Source of the DNA: Roseateles subflavus
GTDB lineage: Bacteria > Pseudomonadota > Gammaproteobacteria > Burkholderiales > Burkholderiaceae_C
Length of the DNA stretch: 64,000 nt
Reading direction: 5' to 3'
Assembly (NCBI RefSeq): GCF_030285365.1
Contig: NZ_JASVDS010000002.1
Coordinates: forward strand, 496,001 to 560,000
The notes beneath the pieces were generated by a model. It was not told the origin of the DNA. It saw nothing but the letters and a program-made list of their open reading frames with translations, and made no database searches. Shown piece by piece: positions 8,793 to 16,517 of this stretch. The position numbers and the translations under genes are program-made. Numbering within the stretch: the first letter of the stretch is position 1; each line of letters begins with the position of its first letter.

Positions 8793-10787
8793 ATGCAGTA
8801 CTTCGTCACGGGCGCCACGGGCTTCATCGGCAAACGGCTGGTCAGGAAACTCCTGGCCCGGCGCGGGAGCACGGTGTACTTCCTGATGCGCGAGGAGAGC
8901 CGCGACAAGCTGCCGGAGCTGCTGGCCTGGTGGGGCGTGAGCAAGACGCGGGCGATCCCCGTCTACGGCGACCTCACCGGCAAGAAGCTGGGCGTGAGCA
9001 GCGAGGACATCAAGAGCCTCAAGGGCCAGATCGACCATCTCTACCACCTGGCCGCCGTCTACGACCTCAAGGCCGACGAGGAAAGCCAGATCCGCACCAA
9101 TGTCGAGGGCACGCGGAACATGATCGACTTTGCCGCGGCGATCGACGCCGGGCACGTGCACCATGTCTCCTCCATCGCGGCGGCCGGCCTGTACGAGGGC
9201 GTGTTCCGCGAAGACATGTTTGACGAAGCGGAAAACCTCGACCACCCCTACTTCAACACCAAGCACGAGAGCGAGAAGCTCGTGCGCAAGGACTGCCGGA
9301 AGCCCTGGACCGTCTACCGCCCCGCCATGGTCGTGGGGGACTCGCAGACCGGCGAGATGGACAAGGTCGACGGCCCCTACTACTTCTTCAAGCCCATCCA
9401 GCGGCTGCGCCAGATCCTGCCGCCGTGGATGCCCTCCATCGGCCTGGAGGGCGGCCGCGTCAACATCGTGCCGGTGGACTACGTGGTCAACGCGCTGGAC
9501 CACATCAGCCACCAGGTGAAGGGCGGCGGCGGCTGCTTCCACCTCGTCGACCCCGTGGGCTACCGCGTGGGCGACGTGCTGGACATCTTCTCCAAGGCCG
9601 CGCACGCGCCCAAGATGAACCTCTTCGTGAATGCGGCCCTGCTGGGCTTCATCCCCAAGAGCGTCAAGAAGGGCCTGATGGCGCTGGCGCCCGTGCGCCG
9701 CATCCGCCACGCCGTGATGAAGGACCTCGGGCTGCCCGAGGACATGTTCACCTTCATCAACTACCCCACGCGCTTCGACTGCCGCGAGACCGAGAAGGCG
9801 CTCAAGGGGTCAGGTATTGCCTGCCCCAATCTGCATGACTACGCGTGGCGGCTTTGGGACTACTGGGAGCGCCACCTCGATCCGGACCTGATGATCGACC
9901 GCAGCCTGCGCGGCGCGACTGCCGGCAAGGTCGTGCTGGTGACGGGCGGCTCCTCGGGCATCGGCCTGGCGGCCGCGAAGAAGTTCGCCGAGGCCGGTGC
10001 CATCACCATCATCTGCGCCCGTGACGAGGGCAAGCTCGAGGAGGCCGTCAAGGAGATCCGCGATCACGCCGGCAAGGCCGCGCAGGTGCACAGCTACTCG
10101 GCGGACATCGCCAGCGAGGAGAGCTGCGCCGGCATGATCGCCTGGATCAACGAGAACTTCGGCGGCGTCGACTTCCTCATCAACAACGCCGGCCGCTCCA
10201 TCCGTCGCGCCATCGAGTCCAGCTACGACCGCTTCCACGACTACGAGCGCACCATGCAGCTGAACTACTTCGGCTGCCTGCGCGTCACCATGGGCCTGCT
10301 GCCGGGCATGGTCGCGAAGAAGAAGGGGCATGTGGTCAACATCTCGTCGATCGGGGTGCTGACCAACGCGCCGCGCTTCTCGGCCTATGTCGCTTCCAAG
10401 GCCGCGCTGGACGCCTGGACGCGATGCGCCTCGAGCGAGTACGCCGACCTCGGCATCACCTTCACCACCATCAACATGCCCCTGGTGCGCACGCCCATGA
10501 TCGCGCCCACCAAGATCTACAACAACGTGCCGACCCTGGCGCCCGAAGAGGCCGCCGACATGATCGCCCAGGCCTGCATCGCCAAGCCCGTGCGCATCGC
10601 GACGCGCCTGGGCATCACGGGCGAGCTGATGCACGCGCTGGTGCCGCGCGTGGCGCAGATCGTGATGAACACGAGCTTCCGCATGTTCCCCGACAGCGAT
10701 GCGGCCAAGGGCGAGAAGGGCGGCAAGCCGCAGCTCTCGCCGGAGGCCATCGCGCTGCAGCAGATGATGCGGGGGATCCACTTCTGA
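8793..10787 (+). CDS. Two-domain SDR, probable alcohol-forming fatty acyl-CoA reductase
   Basis: A 664-residue fusion of an extended and a classical short-chain dehydrogenase. The N-terminal half has GATGFIGKRLV (residues 7-17) and the catalytic YFNTK (153-157). The C-terminal half has VTGGSSGIG (near 383), NNAG and YVASK (532-536). This size and order match the Marinobacter-type fatty acyl-CoA reductase and Acr1-like proteins, which reduce acyl-CoA to aldehyde and alcohol with NADPH, for example for wax esters. The start at 8793 has an AGGAGAG ribosome site; the frame is open further upstream. No wax synthase is adjacent, so substrate and product are inferred. Confidence 0.82.
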   Translation: MQYFVTGATGFIGKRLVRKLLARRGSTVYFLMREESRDKLPELLAWWGVSKTRAIPVYGDLTGKKLGVSSEDIKSLKGQIDHLYHLAAVYDLKADEESQIRTNVEGTRNMIDFAAAIDAGHVHHVSSIAAAGLYEGVFREDMFDEAENLDHPYFNTKHESEKLVRKDCRKPWTVYRPAMVVGDSQTGEMDKVDGPYYFFKPIQRLRQILPPWMPSIGLEGGRVNIVPVDYVVNALDHISHQVKGGGGCFHLVDPVGYRVGDVLDIFSKAAHAPKMNLFVNAALLGFIPKSVKKGLMALAPVRRIRHAVMKDLGLPEDMFTFINYPTRFDCRETEKALKGSGIACPNLHDYAWRLWDYWERHLDPDLMIDRSLRGATAGKVVLVTGGSSGIGLAAAKKFAEAGAITIICARDEGKLEEAVKEIRDHAGKAAQVHSYSADIASEESCAGMIAWINENFGGVDFLINNAGRSIRRAIESSYDRFHDYERTMQLNYFGCLRVTMGLLPGMVAKKKGHVVNISSIGVLTNAPRFSAYVASKAALDAWTRCASSEYADLGITFTTINMPLVRTPMIAPTKIYNNVPTLAPEEAADMIAQACIAKPVRIATRLGITGELMHALVPRVAQIVMNTSFRMFPDSDAAKGEKGGKPQLSPEAIALQQMMRGIHF

Positions 10788-10894
10788 GGCCGGCAGGAGC
10801 CCTGCATGTGCCCCTTGGCCGCCGGTTGCTGGCCGCCAGTTGCTGGTCGCGGCCCTGTCCTGATCCCCGGGGGGCGCGAGGGACGTTCGGGGCC

Positions 10895-11416
10895 ATGACC
10901 GAGGAGCGCAGACCCCTGCAGAAGTCCGCGCCCGCCCTTGATCCCGACGCCTACCTGGCCTCACTCGCCGGCTGGCAGCGCCTCTACGTCCAGGCCGTGC
11001 GCACCGAGACGCTGGCCGCGGCGCCCCTGGCCGAGACCGTCACGTGGGGCCACCTCGTCTATCACTCCAACGGTCCGGTGCTGCTGATCCGCGCCGAGCC
11101 GCAACGCGTGCTGTTCGGCTTCTGGCGAGGCCAGCGCCTGCGCGCCATCGAGCCCCGGCTCAGGCCGGGCGGCAAGTACGAGATGGCCACGCTGGAACTG
11201 CACGCAGACACCCCGCTTGAACGCGCCGTCGTGGGGCGTCGGGTGAGGGAGGCGGTGGCGCTCAATGGGGTGATGGGGCATCACCCTCCCTCACCGCCCA
11301 CCTCACGGCCCACCTCGCCGCAAAGCGCCGCCGCAGCGCCGCGAATTTCAGCGTCCTCCTTGAGGCAGCGTGGCGGGGCTCAGGCTTCTGGAGCGCCAGC
11401 AGCAGGTCGCGGGTGA
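10895..11416 (+). CDS. DUF1801 family protein with an abnormal C-terminal tail
   Basis: A small cytoplasmic protein. Residues 1-127 look like a normal DUF1801 domain (LAETVTWGHLVYHSNGPVLLI, GGKYEMATLELH, and a closing RRVREAVALNG). After that the frame runs on for about 45 residues of Pro/Ser/Ala-rich text before a stop. This tail lies over the antisense remnant of a serine hydrolase. It looks like native sequence lost its own stop codon through recombination with the neighbour. Function of DUF1801 is unknown. Confidence 0.65.
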   Translation: MTEERRPLQKSAPALDPDAYLASLAGWQRLYVQAVRTETLAAAPLAETVTWGHLVYHSNGPVLLIRAEPQRVLFGFWRGQRLRAIEPRLRPGGKYEMATLELHADTPLERAVVGRRVREAVALNGVMGHHPPSPPTSRPTSPQSAAAAPRISASSLRQRGGAQASGAPAAGRG

Positions 11417-11531
11417 GCCGCTTGAAGATCAGGAGGTGGGCCTGCCACTGCTTGTCATTGCGCGTCGCGATCACGACCACGGCGCGCTTCTCGGGCAGGA
11501 GGAAGACCGCCATCCCGCCGGTGCCTGCCCC
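11262..11531 (-). pseudogene. C-terminal remnant of a serine hydrolase (beta-lactamase/PBP-like)
   Basis: The frame immediately after the TGA of the upstream NTF2-like gene reads GAGTGGMAVFLLPEKR and then AVVVIATRND. This is the typical last-strand region of class C beta-lactamase-like serine hydrolases. The SxxK and YxN parts are absent, so only about 50 recognisable C-terminal residues remain, followed by low-complexity sequence. The first internal ATG is at 11513, so a short product is formally possible. Best read as gene debris from a recombination event. Confidence 0.6.
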
Positions 11532-12029
11532 TCAGAGGCTGCGATGGCCGAAGCTGAGCACGCGGGTGATGACCCATCGGTCCTGCTCCTGGTGCCAGAT
11601 GATGACGAAGTCGGCGGCGCCTTCGCAGGCCCCGGACTGGAGCTGGCAGAACTGATGGACACCCGTGGAGATCGCCCCGAAGTCCTTGATGGGGTAGACG
11701 CGCAGGCTGCCTGGCACGAGTTCGCGGCGGAAGTTGCCGCAGACATGCTTCTGCGTGTTGGCGATCATGTCCTTGCGGTTCCAGGTCACGCCGCCGTTGT
11801 CGTGATAGAACTCCACGGTCTCGGAGAAGTACCCGGCATGCCTGTCGAGCTGGCCAGGCGCCGCGCAGGTGTTGAAGGCGGAGAACACCTCGGCATCCAG
11901 CTTGGCAATCTGCTCGAAGAGCGGGCCCGAAACCTCCGGCGCCGGCGCGGTGGACGCGGGCGCGCTCAGGGCGCTGCCGGCGGCGATGCTCAGGAGGGCG
12001 AGTATCGAGAAGGCGGTGTGAGTCTTCAA
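11532..12029 (-). CDS. Exported NTF2-like (DUF4440/SnoaL-type) protein
   Basis: A predicted secreted protein of 165 residues. The signal peptide is KTHTAFSILALLSIAAGSALSA. The body has the NTF2-fold features of DUF4440: FSETVEFYHDNGGVTWNRKD in the middle and a C-terminal DRWVITRVLSFGH strand. The TTG start at 12029 is chosen because it lies directly at the signal peptide with a GGAG ribosome site 9 bp upstream; no in-frame ATG fits. Ligand or enzyme role is unknown. The stop TGA is followed in the same frame by a serine-hydrolase fragment. Confidence 0.72.
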   Translation of the reverse strand: MKTHTAFSILALLSIAAGSALSAPASTAPAPEVSGPLFEQIAKLDAEVFSAFNTCAAPGQLDRHAGYFSETVEFYHDNGGVTWNRKDMIANTQKHVCGNFRRELVPGSLRVYPIKDFGAISTGVHQFCQLQSGACEGAADFVIIWHQEQDRWVITRVLSFGHRSL

Positions 12030-12160
12030 AGCTGCTCCAGGTGGGTCCGTGTTGCAAAGGTTCCGCCGGCATGGGGCGGCGTCTTCACATGCTCCCTGGC
12101 ACTCGGTCGAAGCGCAAATCCGATGCGACAGAACGCAAACTTCGGCGACCCGGCGGTGGC

Positions 12161-12538
12161 CTATCGGCAGGCCCCCGTCTCTCGAACGACATAGTCCCCG
12201 CGCGGCAGCCCCCGCACACGGAACTCGAGGACCATCGGGAAGGCAATGGCCGGAATCGGCTCGCCCGGCGCGTGGGTTCTCTGGCGGGTCGCATAGCAGA
12301 GGTGCAGCGCCTGCTTGCTGCTGACGACGCGGGCGCCGGTCTCGACGATCGATTCGGAGCCTGTGCCATGCCCCAGGGCCCAGGCCGACAGCGTGCCGTC
12401 CTTGTTCCACGAGGGCTTGGGCAGGGGCTTGTCGTAGGAGGCCCAGGCATCCATCTCGGTATGAATCTTCAGGCTCACCTCGGCGGCCTGCAGCGGGAGC
12501 GACAGCGGCAGCAGGCAAATAGGGAGGAGGGCGCGCAT
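12161..12538 (-). CDS. Hypothetical exported protein
   Basis: A 125-residue protein that I do not recognise. It begins with a good signal peptide (MRALLPICLLPLSLPLQAAE). The mature part is about 105 residues with SESIVETGARVVSSKQALHLCY in the middle and a beta-rich C-terminus (VLEFRVRGLPRGDYVV). No metal or catalytic motif is obvious. The ATG at 12538 is chosen for the signal peptide. It precedes the NTF2-like gene by about 130 bp on the same strand. Confidence 0.6.
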   Translation of the reverse strand: MRALLPICLLPLSLPLQAAEVSLKIHTEMDAWASYDKPLPKPSWNKDGTLSAWALGHGTGSESIVETGARVVSSKQALHLCYATRQRTHAPGEPIPAIAFPMVLEFRVRGLPRGDYVVRETGACR

Positions 12539-12681
12539 CGCTGGCAGGGTCTCTCCGAAGGTCAGCGTGGCGCGGCCCGGAGGCCGGGTGTCCGCTGAGG
12601 AGAAAGATGGGTGCGCGTCATCGTAGCAAGACCTGACCCCTGCCAGGGGGCCCCCGGCGGCTCGGCTTCCGCCCTGCGCCC

Positions 12682-13023
12682 TCAGCTCTCCGGGTCGTCG
12701 CCGAACTCCCGCAGCTCCTGCGCACACCGGCAGGCCGCGGCGATCCTCGCAGACCACAGCAGGGCGTCCTCGCGCGAGGGAAGTTCCAGCACGCAGAAGC
12801 CGCCGTCAAGCTCCCGGGTCTGGGGATAGGTTCCATGGCTGACCGAGCCGTCCGGGGCGACCCTGACGGGCGCGACTGCGCCGTTGATGCCGCCTCCGAA
12901 CACATACACGCCGGCCGCCTTGGCCGCGCGGATGACCTGGCGCGCGGCCTCGCCGACAGCGGGCAGGTCCTCGGCGGGGACAGTCATGGCGGGGGCGGGG
13001 AAGGAGATCAGAAACTTCGTCAT
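12682..13023 (-). CDS. YCII-related (DGPF-type) protein
   Basis: A cytoplasmic protein of 113 residues. It shows the YCII/DGPF layout: an N-terminal strand (MTKFLISFPAP), GVYVFGGGI, TYPQTRELDGGFCVLELPSREDAL and a helix WSARIAAACRCAQ. The DGPF-equivalent segment here is the region around RELDGGF. The ATG at 13023 follows a strong GGAGGA ribosome site. In other bacteria such proteins often sit beside ECF sigma factors; none is present here. Confidence 0.78.
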   Translation of the reverse strand: MTKFLISFPAPAMTVPAEDLPAVGEAARQVIRAAKAAGVYVFGGGINGAVAPVRVAPDGSVSHGTYPQTRELDGGFCVLELPSREDALLWSARIAAACRCAQELREFGDDPES

Positions 13024-13210
13024 CGTTCGTCCTCCGGGATCATCGGCATTGTCGGGGAAACCGTCCCATGCGGACGGCAAGGGGGCGGCGCGGGGCCGCC
13101 TCGCCCTGCCGTGCAGGCCGGCGCTGTCACAAATGTTTGCAGCGGGCCCTCAATCCCCCTGCTTCAATGCGAGCCGAACGGCGGCGGCCCCTCGCCGCGC
13201 GGAGTGAGTG

Positions 13211-14449
13211 ATGCGACGCAACAAGATCAAGCAGACGGGCCAGGCCGGCCTGCTGGCCTGTTCGATGGCCCTGGCCGCCTGCGGCGGTGGCGGTGCAGAC
13301 TCGCCTGCACCTGCACCTGCACCTGCACCAACGCCTTCGCCTTCGCCGACACCGACACCGACACCCACGCCCACGCCCACGCCCACGCCCACGCCCGGCG
13401 CTGCCCCGCAGCTGGGCGGCTGCGACGTCTTCCCCGCCACCGCCGTCTTCAACACGCGCATCGACGACGCGCAGCGCTTCCCCGTGCACGCCAGCAGCGC
13501 CACCTGGATCGCCAGCATCGGCACGACGCGCGCTTTCCATCCGGACTGGGGCACGAACGAGAACCCGCAGCAGACGGTCGATTACTACGGCATCCCCTTC
13601 AACGTGGTCGACGGCAGCAGCACGCCCTCGGCCACCACGGCCTGGCCGACGGTGTCCTTCCACCCGATGGACCCGCGGGCCGGCAGCGGCGACGGCGCCC
13701 CCGACGAAAGTGACTGCGCGGCGCCGGCGGCGGGTGGCTACGAGATCACGCGCAACTGCAGCACGCTGCCGGCGTCGGGCCGCCGCTTTCCCTTCCCGCG
13801 CGACGAGCTGCTGAAGGCCGAGGGCGGCGCCTGCAACGATGCGCGGCAGTGCGGCGACCGGCATGTCCTCGTCGTCGAGCAGGGCCGGTGCCGGCTGTGG
13901 GAGAGCTATGCCAGCTACCAGCTCAATGGCCAGTGGTACGCCTACTCGACCGCCGCCTGGGACCTGAAGAGCCCCGCGATGCGGCCGGACACCTGGACCT
14001 CGGGCGATGCCGCCGGCCTGCCGATGCTGCCGCTGCTGGCGCGCGCCGCCGAGGCGACGGCCGGGGAGATCCGCCATGCCTTGCGCATCACGCTGCGCGA
14101 CAGCGTGATGGCTCGCAGCCACGTCTGGCCCGCCCGCCACCATGCCGGGGGAGACACGCCCGGCGGCGTGCCCTTCGGCGCCGTCCTGCGGCTGAAGGCC
14201 GGCTTCACGCCGCCCGCGGCCTGGAGCGCACAGGCCAAGGCGCTGGCCCTGGCCATGCAGCGTTACGGGCTCTACGTGGCGGACATCGGCTCCGACCTCT
14301 ACGTGCAGGGCGAGCCCAGCGCGCAGTGGCAGGACGCGACGATCTCCCAGCTGAAGACGCTCAAGGCCTCGGACTTCGAATTCGTGGACCTGGGCGCCAT
14401 CACGGGTGACAGCCGCTTCCGGGGCGACTCGTTCCAGGCGAGCTGGTAG
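13211..14449 (+). CDS. Putative lipoprotein with Thr-Pro/Ala-Pro repeat linker
   Basis: About 412 residues. The N-terminus has a lipobox-like LAAC near residue 24 followed by GGGG, then a linker of Ala-Pro and Thr-Pro repeats. The remaining 350 residues form a globular domain that I do not recognise, containing an aromatic YASYQLNGQWYAYSTAAWDL core and ITLRDSVMARSHVWPARH. The linker is encoded by hexanucleotide repeats. The GTG at 13208 directly before the ATG is an alternative start. Probably an outer-membrane-anchored surface or periplasmic protein, with unknown activity. Confidence 0.75.
   Translation: MRRNKIKQTGQAGLLACSMALAACGGGGADSPAPAPAPAPTPSPSPTPTPTPTPTPTPTPTPGAAPQLGGCDVFPATAVFNTRIDDAQRFPVHASSATWIASIGTTRAFHPDWGTNENPQQTVDYYGIPFNVVDGSSTPSATTAWPTVSFHPMDPRAGSGDGAPDESDCAAPAAGGYEITRNCSTLPASGRRFPFPRDELLKAEGGACNDARQCGDRHVLVVEQGRCRLWESYASYQLNGQWYAYSTAAWDLKSPAMRPDTWTSGDAAGLPMLPLLARAAEATAGEIRHALRITLRDSVMARSHVWPARHHAGGDTPGGVPFGAVLRLKAGFTPPAAWSAQAKALALAMQRYGLYVADIGSDLYVQGEPSAQWQDATISQLKTLKASDFEFVDLGAITGDSRFRGDSFQASW
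13305..13396 (+). repeat. In-frame hexanucleotide repeats in the lipoprotein linker
   Basis: Runs of GCACCT (from about 13307), CGACAC and CCCACG (about 13363-13396) units encode Ala-Pro and Thr-Pro dipeptides. Because the unit is 6 bp, changes in copy number alter linker length and not the reading frame. Confidence 0.8.
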
Positions 14450-14467
14450 GCGCGATCGTCGCCCCGG

Positions 14468-15091
14468 TCAGGCCCTGGACGTGGGCTTGGGCTTGAAGAG
14501 GTGCACCGTCTCGCCCCGCGCGAGCATCGCCACGAGCTGGGCGATGCGCCGGGCGCGGGTCTCGGGCTTCACGGCGGTCTGGATGCGCCACAGCACGGCG
14601 TAGCGATTCGCCGCGTTGAGGGTGGCGAAGAAGTCCCGGGCGGCCGGCTCGGCGTCCAGGGCCGCCCGCAGGTCCTCGGGCACCGTGGCCGTGCGCGCGC
14701 TGTCGTAGGCCTGGGCCCAGCGCCCGTCCGCCTTGGCGGCCTCGATCTGCGCATGGCCCGGCGCCTGCATGCGGCCGGCCTCGATCAGCGCGGCCACCTT
14801 CTCGACATTGACCTTGGACCAGAGGCTGCGCGCGCGCCGGGGCGTGAAGCGCTGCAGGAAGTGCTGCGCGTCGAGGCTCTTCTTCTGGCCGTCGATCCAG
14901 CCCCAGCACAGCGCGATCTCCACCGCCTCCGCGTAGGTGACGCTGGGCTCGGCCGCGCCCTTCTTGGCGATCTGCAGCCACAGCCCGTCGGACGTGGCGT
15001 GGTGCTTGCGCAGCCAGGTCTCGAAGGCGCGGGCGTTCTTGAACAAGGACGGCGCGTCCTGACTGACGGAGTCGGGCTTGAGGGCAGGCAT
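14468..15091 (-). CDS. YdeI/OmpD-associated family protein
   Basis: A cytoplasmic protein of 207 residues. It has the family signatures WLRKHHATSDGLWLQIAKKG, EAVEIALCWGWIDGQKK, FLQRFTPRRARSLWSKVN and a C-terminal RIAQLVAMLARGE. The ATG at 15091 is preferred to one six codons upstream. It converges on the lipoprotein gene with only 18 bp between stops. Function in the family is not established. Confidence 0.85.
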   Translation of the reverse strand: MPALKPDSVSQDAPSLFKNARAFETWLRKHHATSDGLWLQIAKKGAAEPSVTYAEAVEIALCWGWIDGQKKSLDAQHFLQRFTPRRARSLWSKVNVEKVAALIEAGRMQAPGHAQIEAAKADGRWAQAYDSARTATVPEDLRAALDAEPAARDFFATLNAANRYAVLWRIQTAVKPETRARRIAQLVAMLARGETVHLFKPKPTSRA

Positions 15092-15217
15092 CGTGCGAGT
15101 GTGCCGCAATCCTCCTGCGCCAGGCGCCCTCGCGCCGCCTCGCCCACCCCAGCACGAGGGCCCAATCCAGAGCGCCTAACCCAGAGCGCCCGGCGCTCGC
15201 CCCGGCACGACACCCGA

Positions 15218-15238
15218 AGGGCCGGCTTCACCGGCCCT
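15218..15238. terminator. Hairpin in the spacer between the YdeI-like and oxidoreductase genes
   Basis: A perfect 8-bp stem AGGGCCGG / CCGGCCCT with a CTTCA loop. There is no T tract on either strand, so intrinsic termination is uncertain. It may be a processing or pause structure after the oxidoreductase gene read on the minus strand. Confidence 0.4.
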
Positions 15239-15270
15239 GCGGGTGGGCCCCCTGGGGGGCTGAGGCTGTG

Positions 15271-15303
15271 CACCAACGCGCCACCAACGCGCCACCAACG
15301 CCC
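15271..15303. repeat. Three 11-bp direct repeats (CACCAACGCGC)
   Basis: Three consecutive copies of CACCAACGCGC, the last degenerate at its end, lie in the 285-bp spacer. They are not in a coding frame that I can support. Confidence 0.7.
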
Positions 15304-15324
15304 GGCGTCTGTGCCGGACGAAGG

Positions 15325-15343
15325 ACCGGGCCTCGGGCCCGGT
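15325..15343. terminator. Hairpin downstream of the oxidoreductase gene
   Basis: An 8-bp stem ACCGGGCC / GGCCCGGT with a TCG loop, about 35 bp after the oxidoreductase stop codon read on the minus strand. No clear T run is present. Confidence 0.4.
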
Positions 15344-15376
15344 GCGGCCGGCCAGGCGCCGAAGGTCAAAGGGGGA

Positions 15377-16411
15377 TCACCACTCCAGAACCAGCTTGCC
15401 CTGCGTGTGCCCGCTCTCCAGCTGGGCGTGGGCCCGCTTCAGGTGATGGGCGTCGACGGGCCCCAGCACCTCGCTGAGCGTGCTGTGCAGCGTGCCGGCG
15501 TCGGCCCACTGTGCCAGCTGCGCCAACAGGCGGCCCTGCTCGGCGATGTCGTGCGTCTGGTGCAGCGGGCGGGCGAACATCATCTCCCAGTGCAGGGACA
15601 CGGCCTTGCCCTTGAGCTGCATGACGTCGAGTGCGCCGGCCTCGAAGTCGTCGATCAGGGCCAGGCGGCCCTGCGGCTCGATGAGGGCGATGAAGTCCGC
15701 GAAGTGCTGCGGCGTGTGCGAGAGGCTGGCGATGTGGCGCACCGGCGGCACGCCCTGGGCCGCCAGCGCGGCGACCTGCGGCGCCAGCGGCTGGCGATGG
15801 TCGATGACGTGATGCGCGCCCAGCGCCTTCAGCCGCGCCACCTCCTGCGGGCGCGAGCCGGCATCGCCCAGCGTCGCGATCACGGTCAGGTGGGGCTGCC
15901 GGCGCGCCAGCTGCAGCAGGATGGAGCCCACGCCGCCGGCCGCGGCCGTGACCAGCAGGGCCACCGGGCGCTCGGGGGACTGCTGCACCTGCAGGCGGTC
16001 AAAGAGCAGCTCCCAGGCGGTGATGCCGGTGAGGGGCAGGGCGGCGGCCTGCGCGTCGGTCCAGCGTGCGGGGGCGTGGGCGGCGATGCGGTGGTCCACG
16101 GCCTGCCACTCGGCATAGCTGCCCGGGCGGTTGATCTCGCCCGCCCACCACACGCGGTCGCCGACGGCAAAGCCGCTCACCGCGCTGCCCAGGGCGCGCA
16201 CCACGCCCACGCCGTCCCAGCCCAGGATCTGCGCCTGCCCGTCGGCCGAAGCGCGGCGCTGGCGCACCTTCACGTCCACGGGGTTGACGGCGATGGCGCG
16301 GACCTCGACGAGCAGGTCCTGCGGGCCCGGCTGCGGCTCGGGCAGGGTGAGGTCGATGAGGGACTCGGGGGCGCTGATGGGCAGGGACTGGTAGTAGCCG
16401 ACGGCTTTCAT
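15377..16411 (-). CDS. Zinc-binding-type alcohol dehydrogenase / quinone oxidoreductase family protein
   Basis: Medium-chain NAD(P)H-dependent reductase of 344 residues. It has a GroES-like N-terminal domain (MKAVGYYQ, AIAVNPVDVKVR, GWDGVGVV, GDRVWWAG) and a Rossmann part (LLVTAAAGGVGSILLQLA). The structural cysteine-rich zinc loop is missing, which fits the quinone-reductase/YhdH-like branch. The ATG at 16411 has an AGGAG site. It is divergent from a LysR gene 106 bp away, so the LysR protein probably regulates it. Confidence 0.88.
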   Translation of the reverse strand: MKAVGYYQSLPISAPESLIDLTLPEPQPGPQDLLVEVRAIAVNPVDVKVRQRRASADGQAQILGWDGVGVVRALGSAVSGFAVGDRVWWAGEINRPGSYAEWQAVDHRIAAHAPARWTDAQAAALPLTGITAWELLFDRLQVQQSPERPVALLVTAAAGGVGSILLQLARRQPHLTVIATLGDAGSRPQEVARLKALGAHHVIDHRQPLAPQVAALAAQGVPPVRHIASLSHTPQHFADFIALIEPQGRLALIDDFEAGALDVMQLKGKAVSLHWEMMFARPLHQTHDIAEQGRLLAQLAQWADAGTLHSTLSEVLGPVDAHHLKRAHAQLESGHTQGKLVLEW

Positions 16412-16517
16412 GGAAGGACTCCTGGTGTTGCGTTGCAGACCACGGTGGTGTGCATGACCGGAACTGTGCGGCGAACGGGACTTTCAAACCAGCGGTTCTG
16501 GCATCATTCAGCTTCAA

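Noticed and set aside
9801-9825. The dispersed motif inside the reductase gene considered as an insertion
   Set aside because: The encoded residues (KGSGIACPNL) fit the protein without a break, so nothing extra appears to have been inserted; only codon choice is odd.
15271-15303. Short direct repeats considered as a CRISPR remnant
   Set aside because: Units are 11 bp and contiguous with no spacers, and no cas gene is present.
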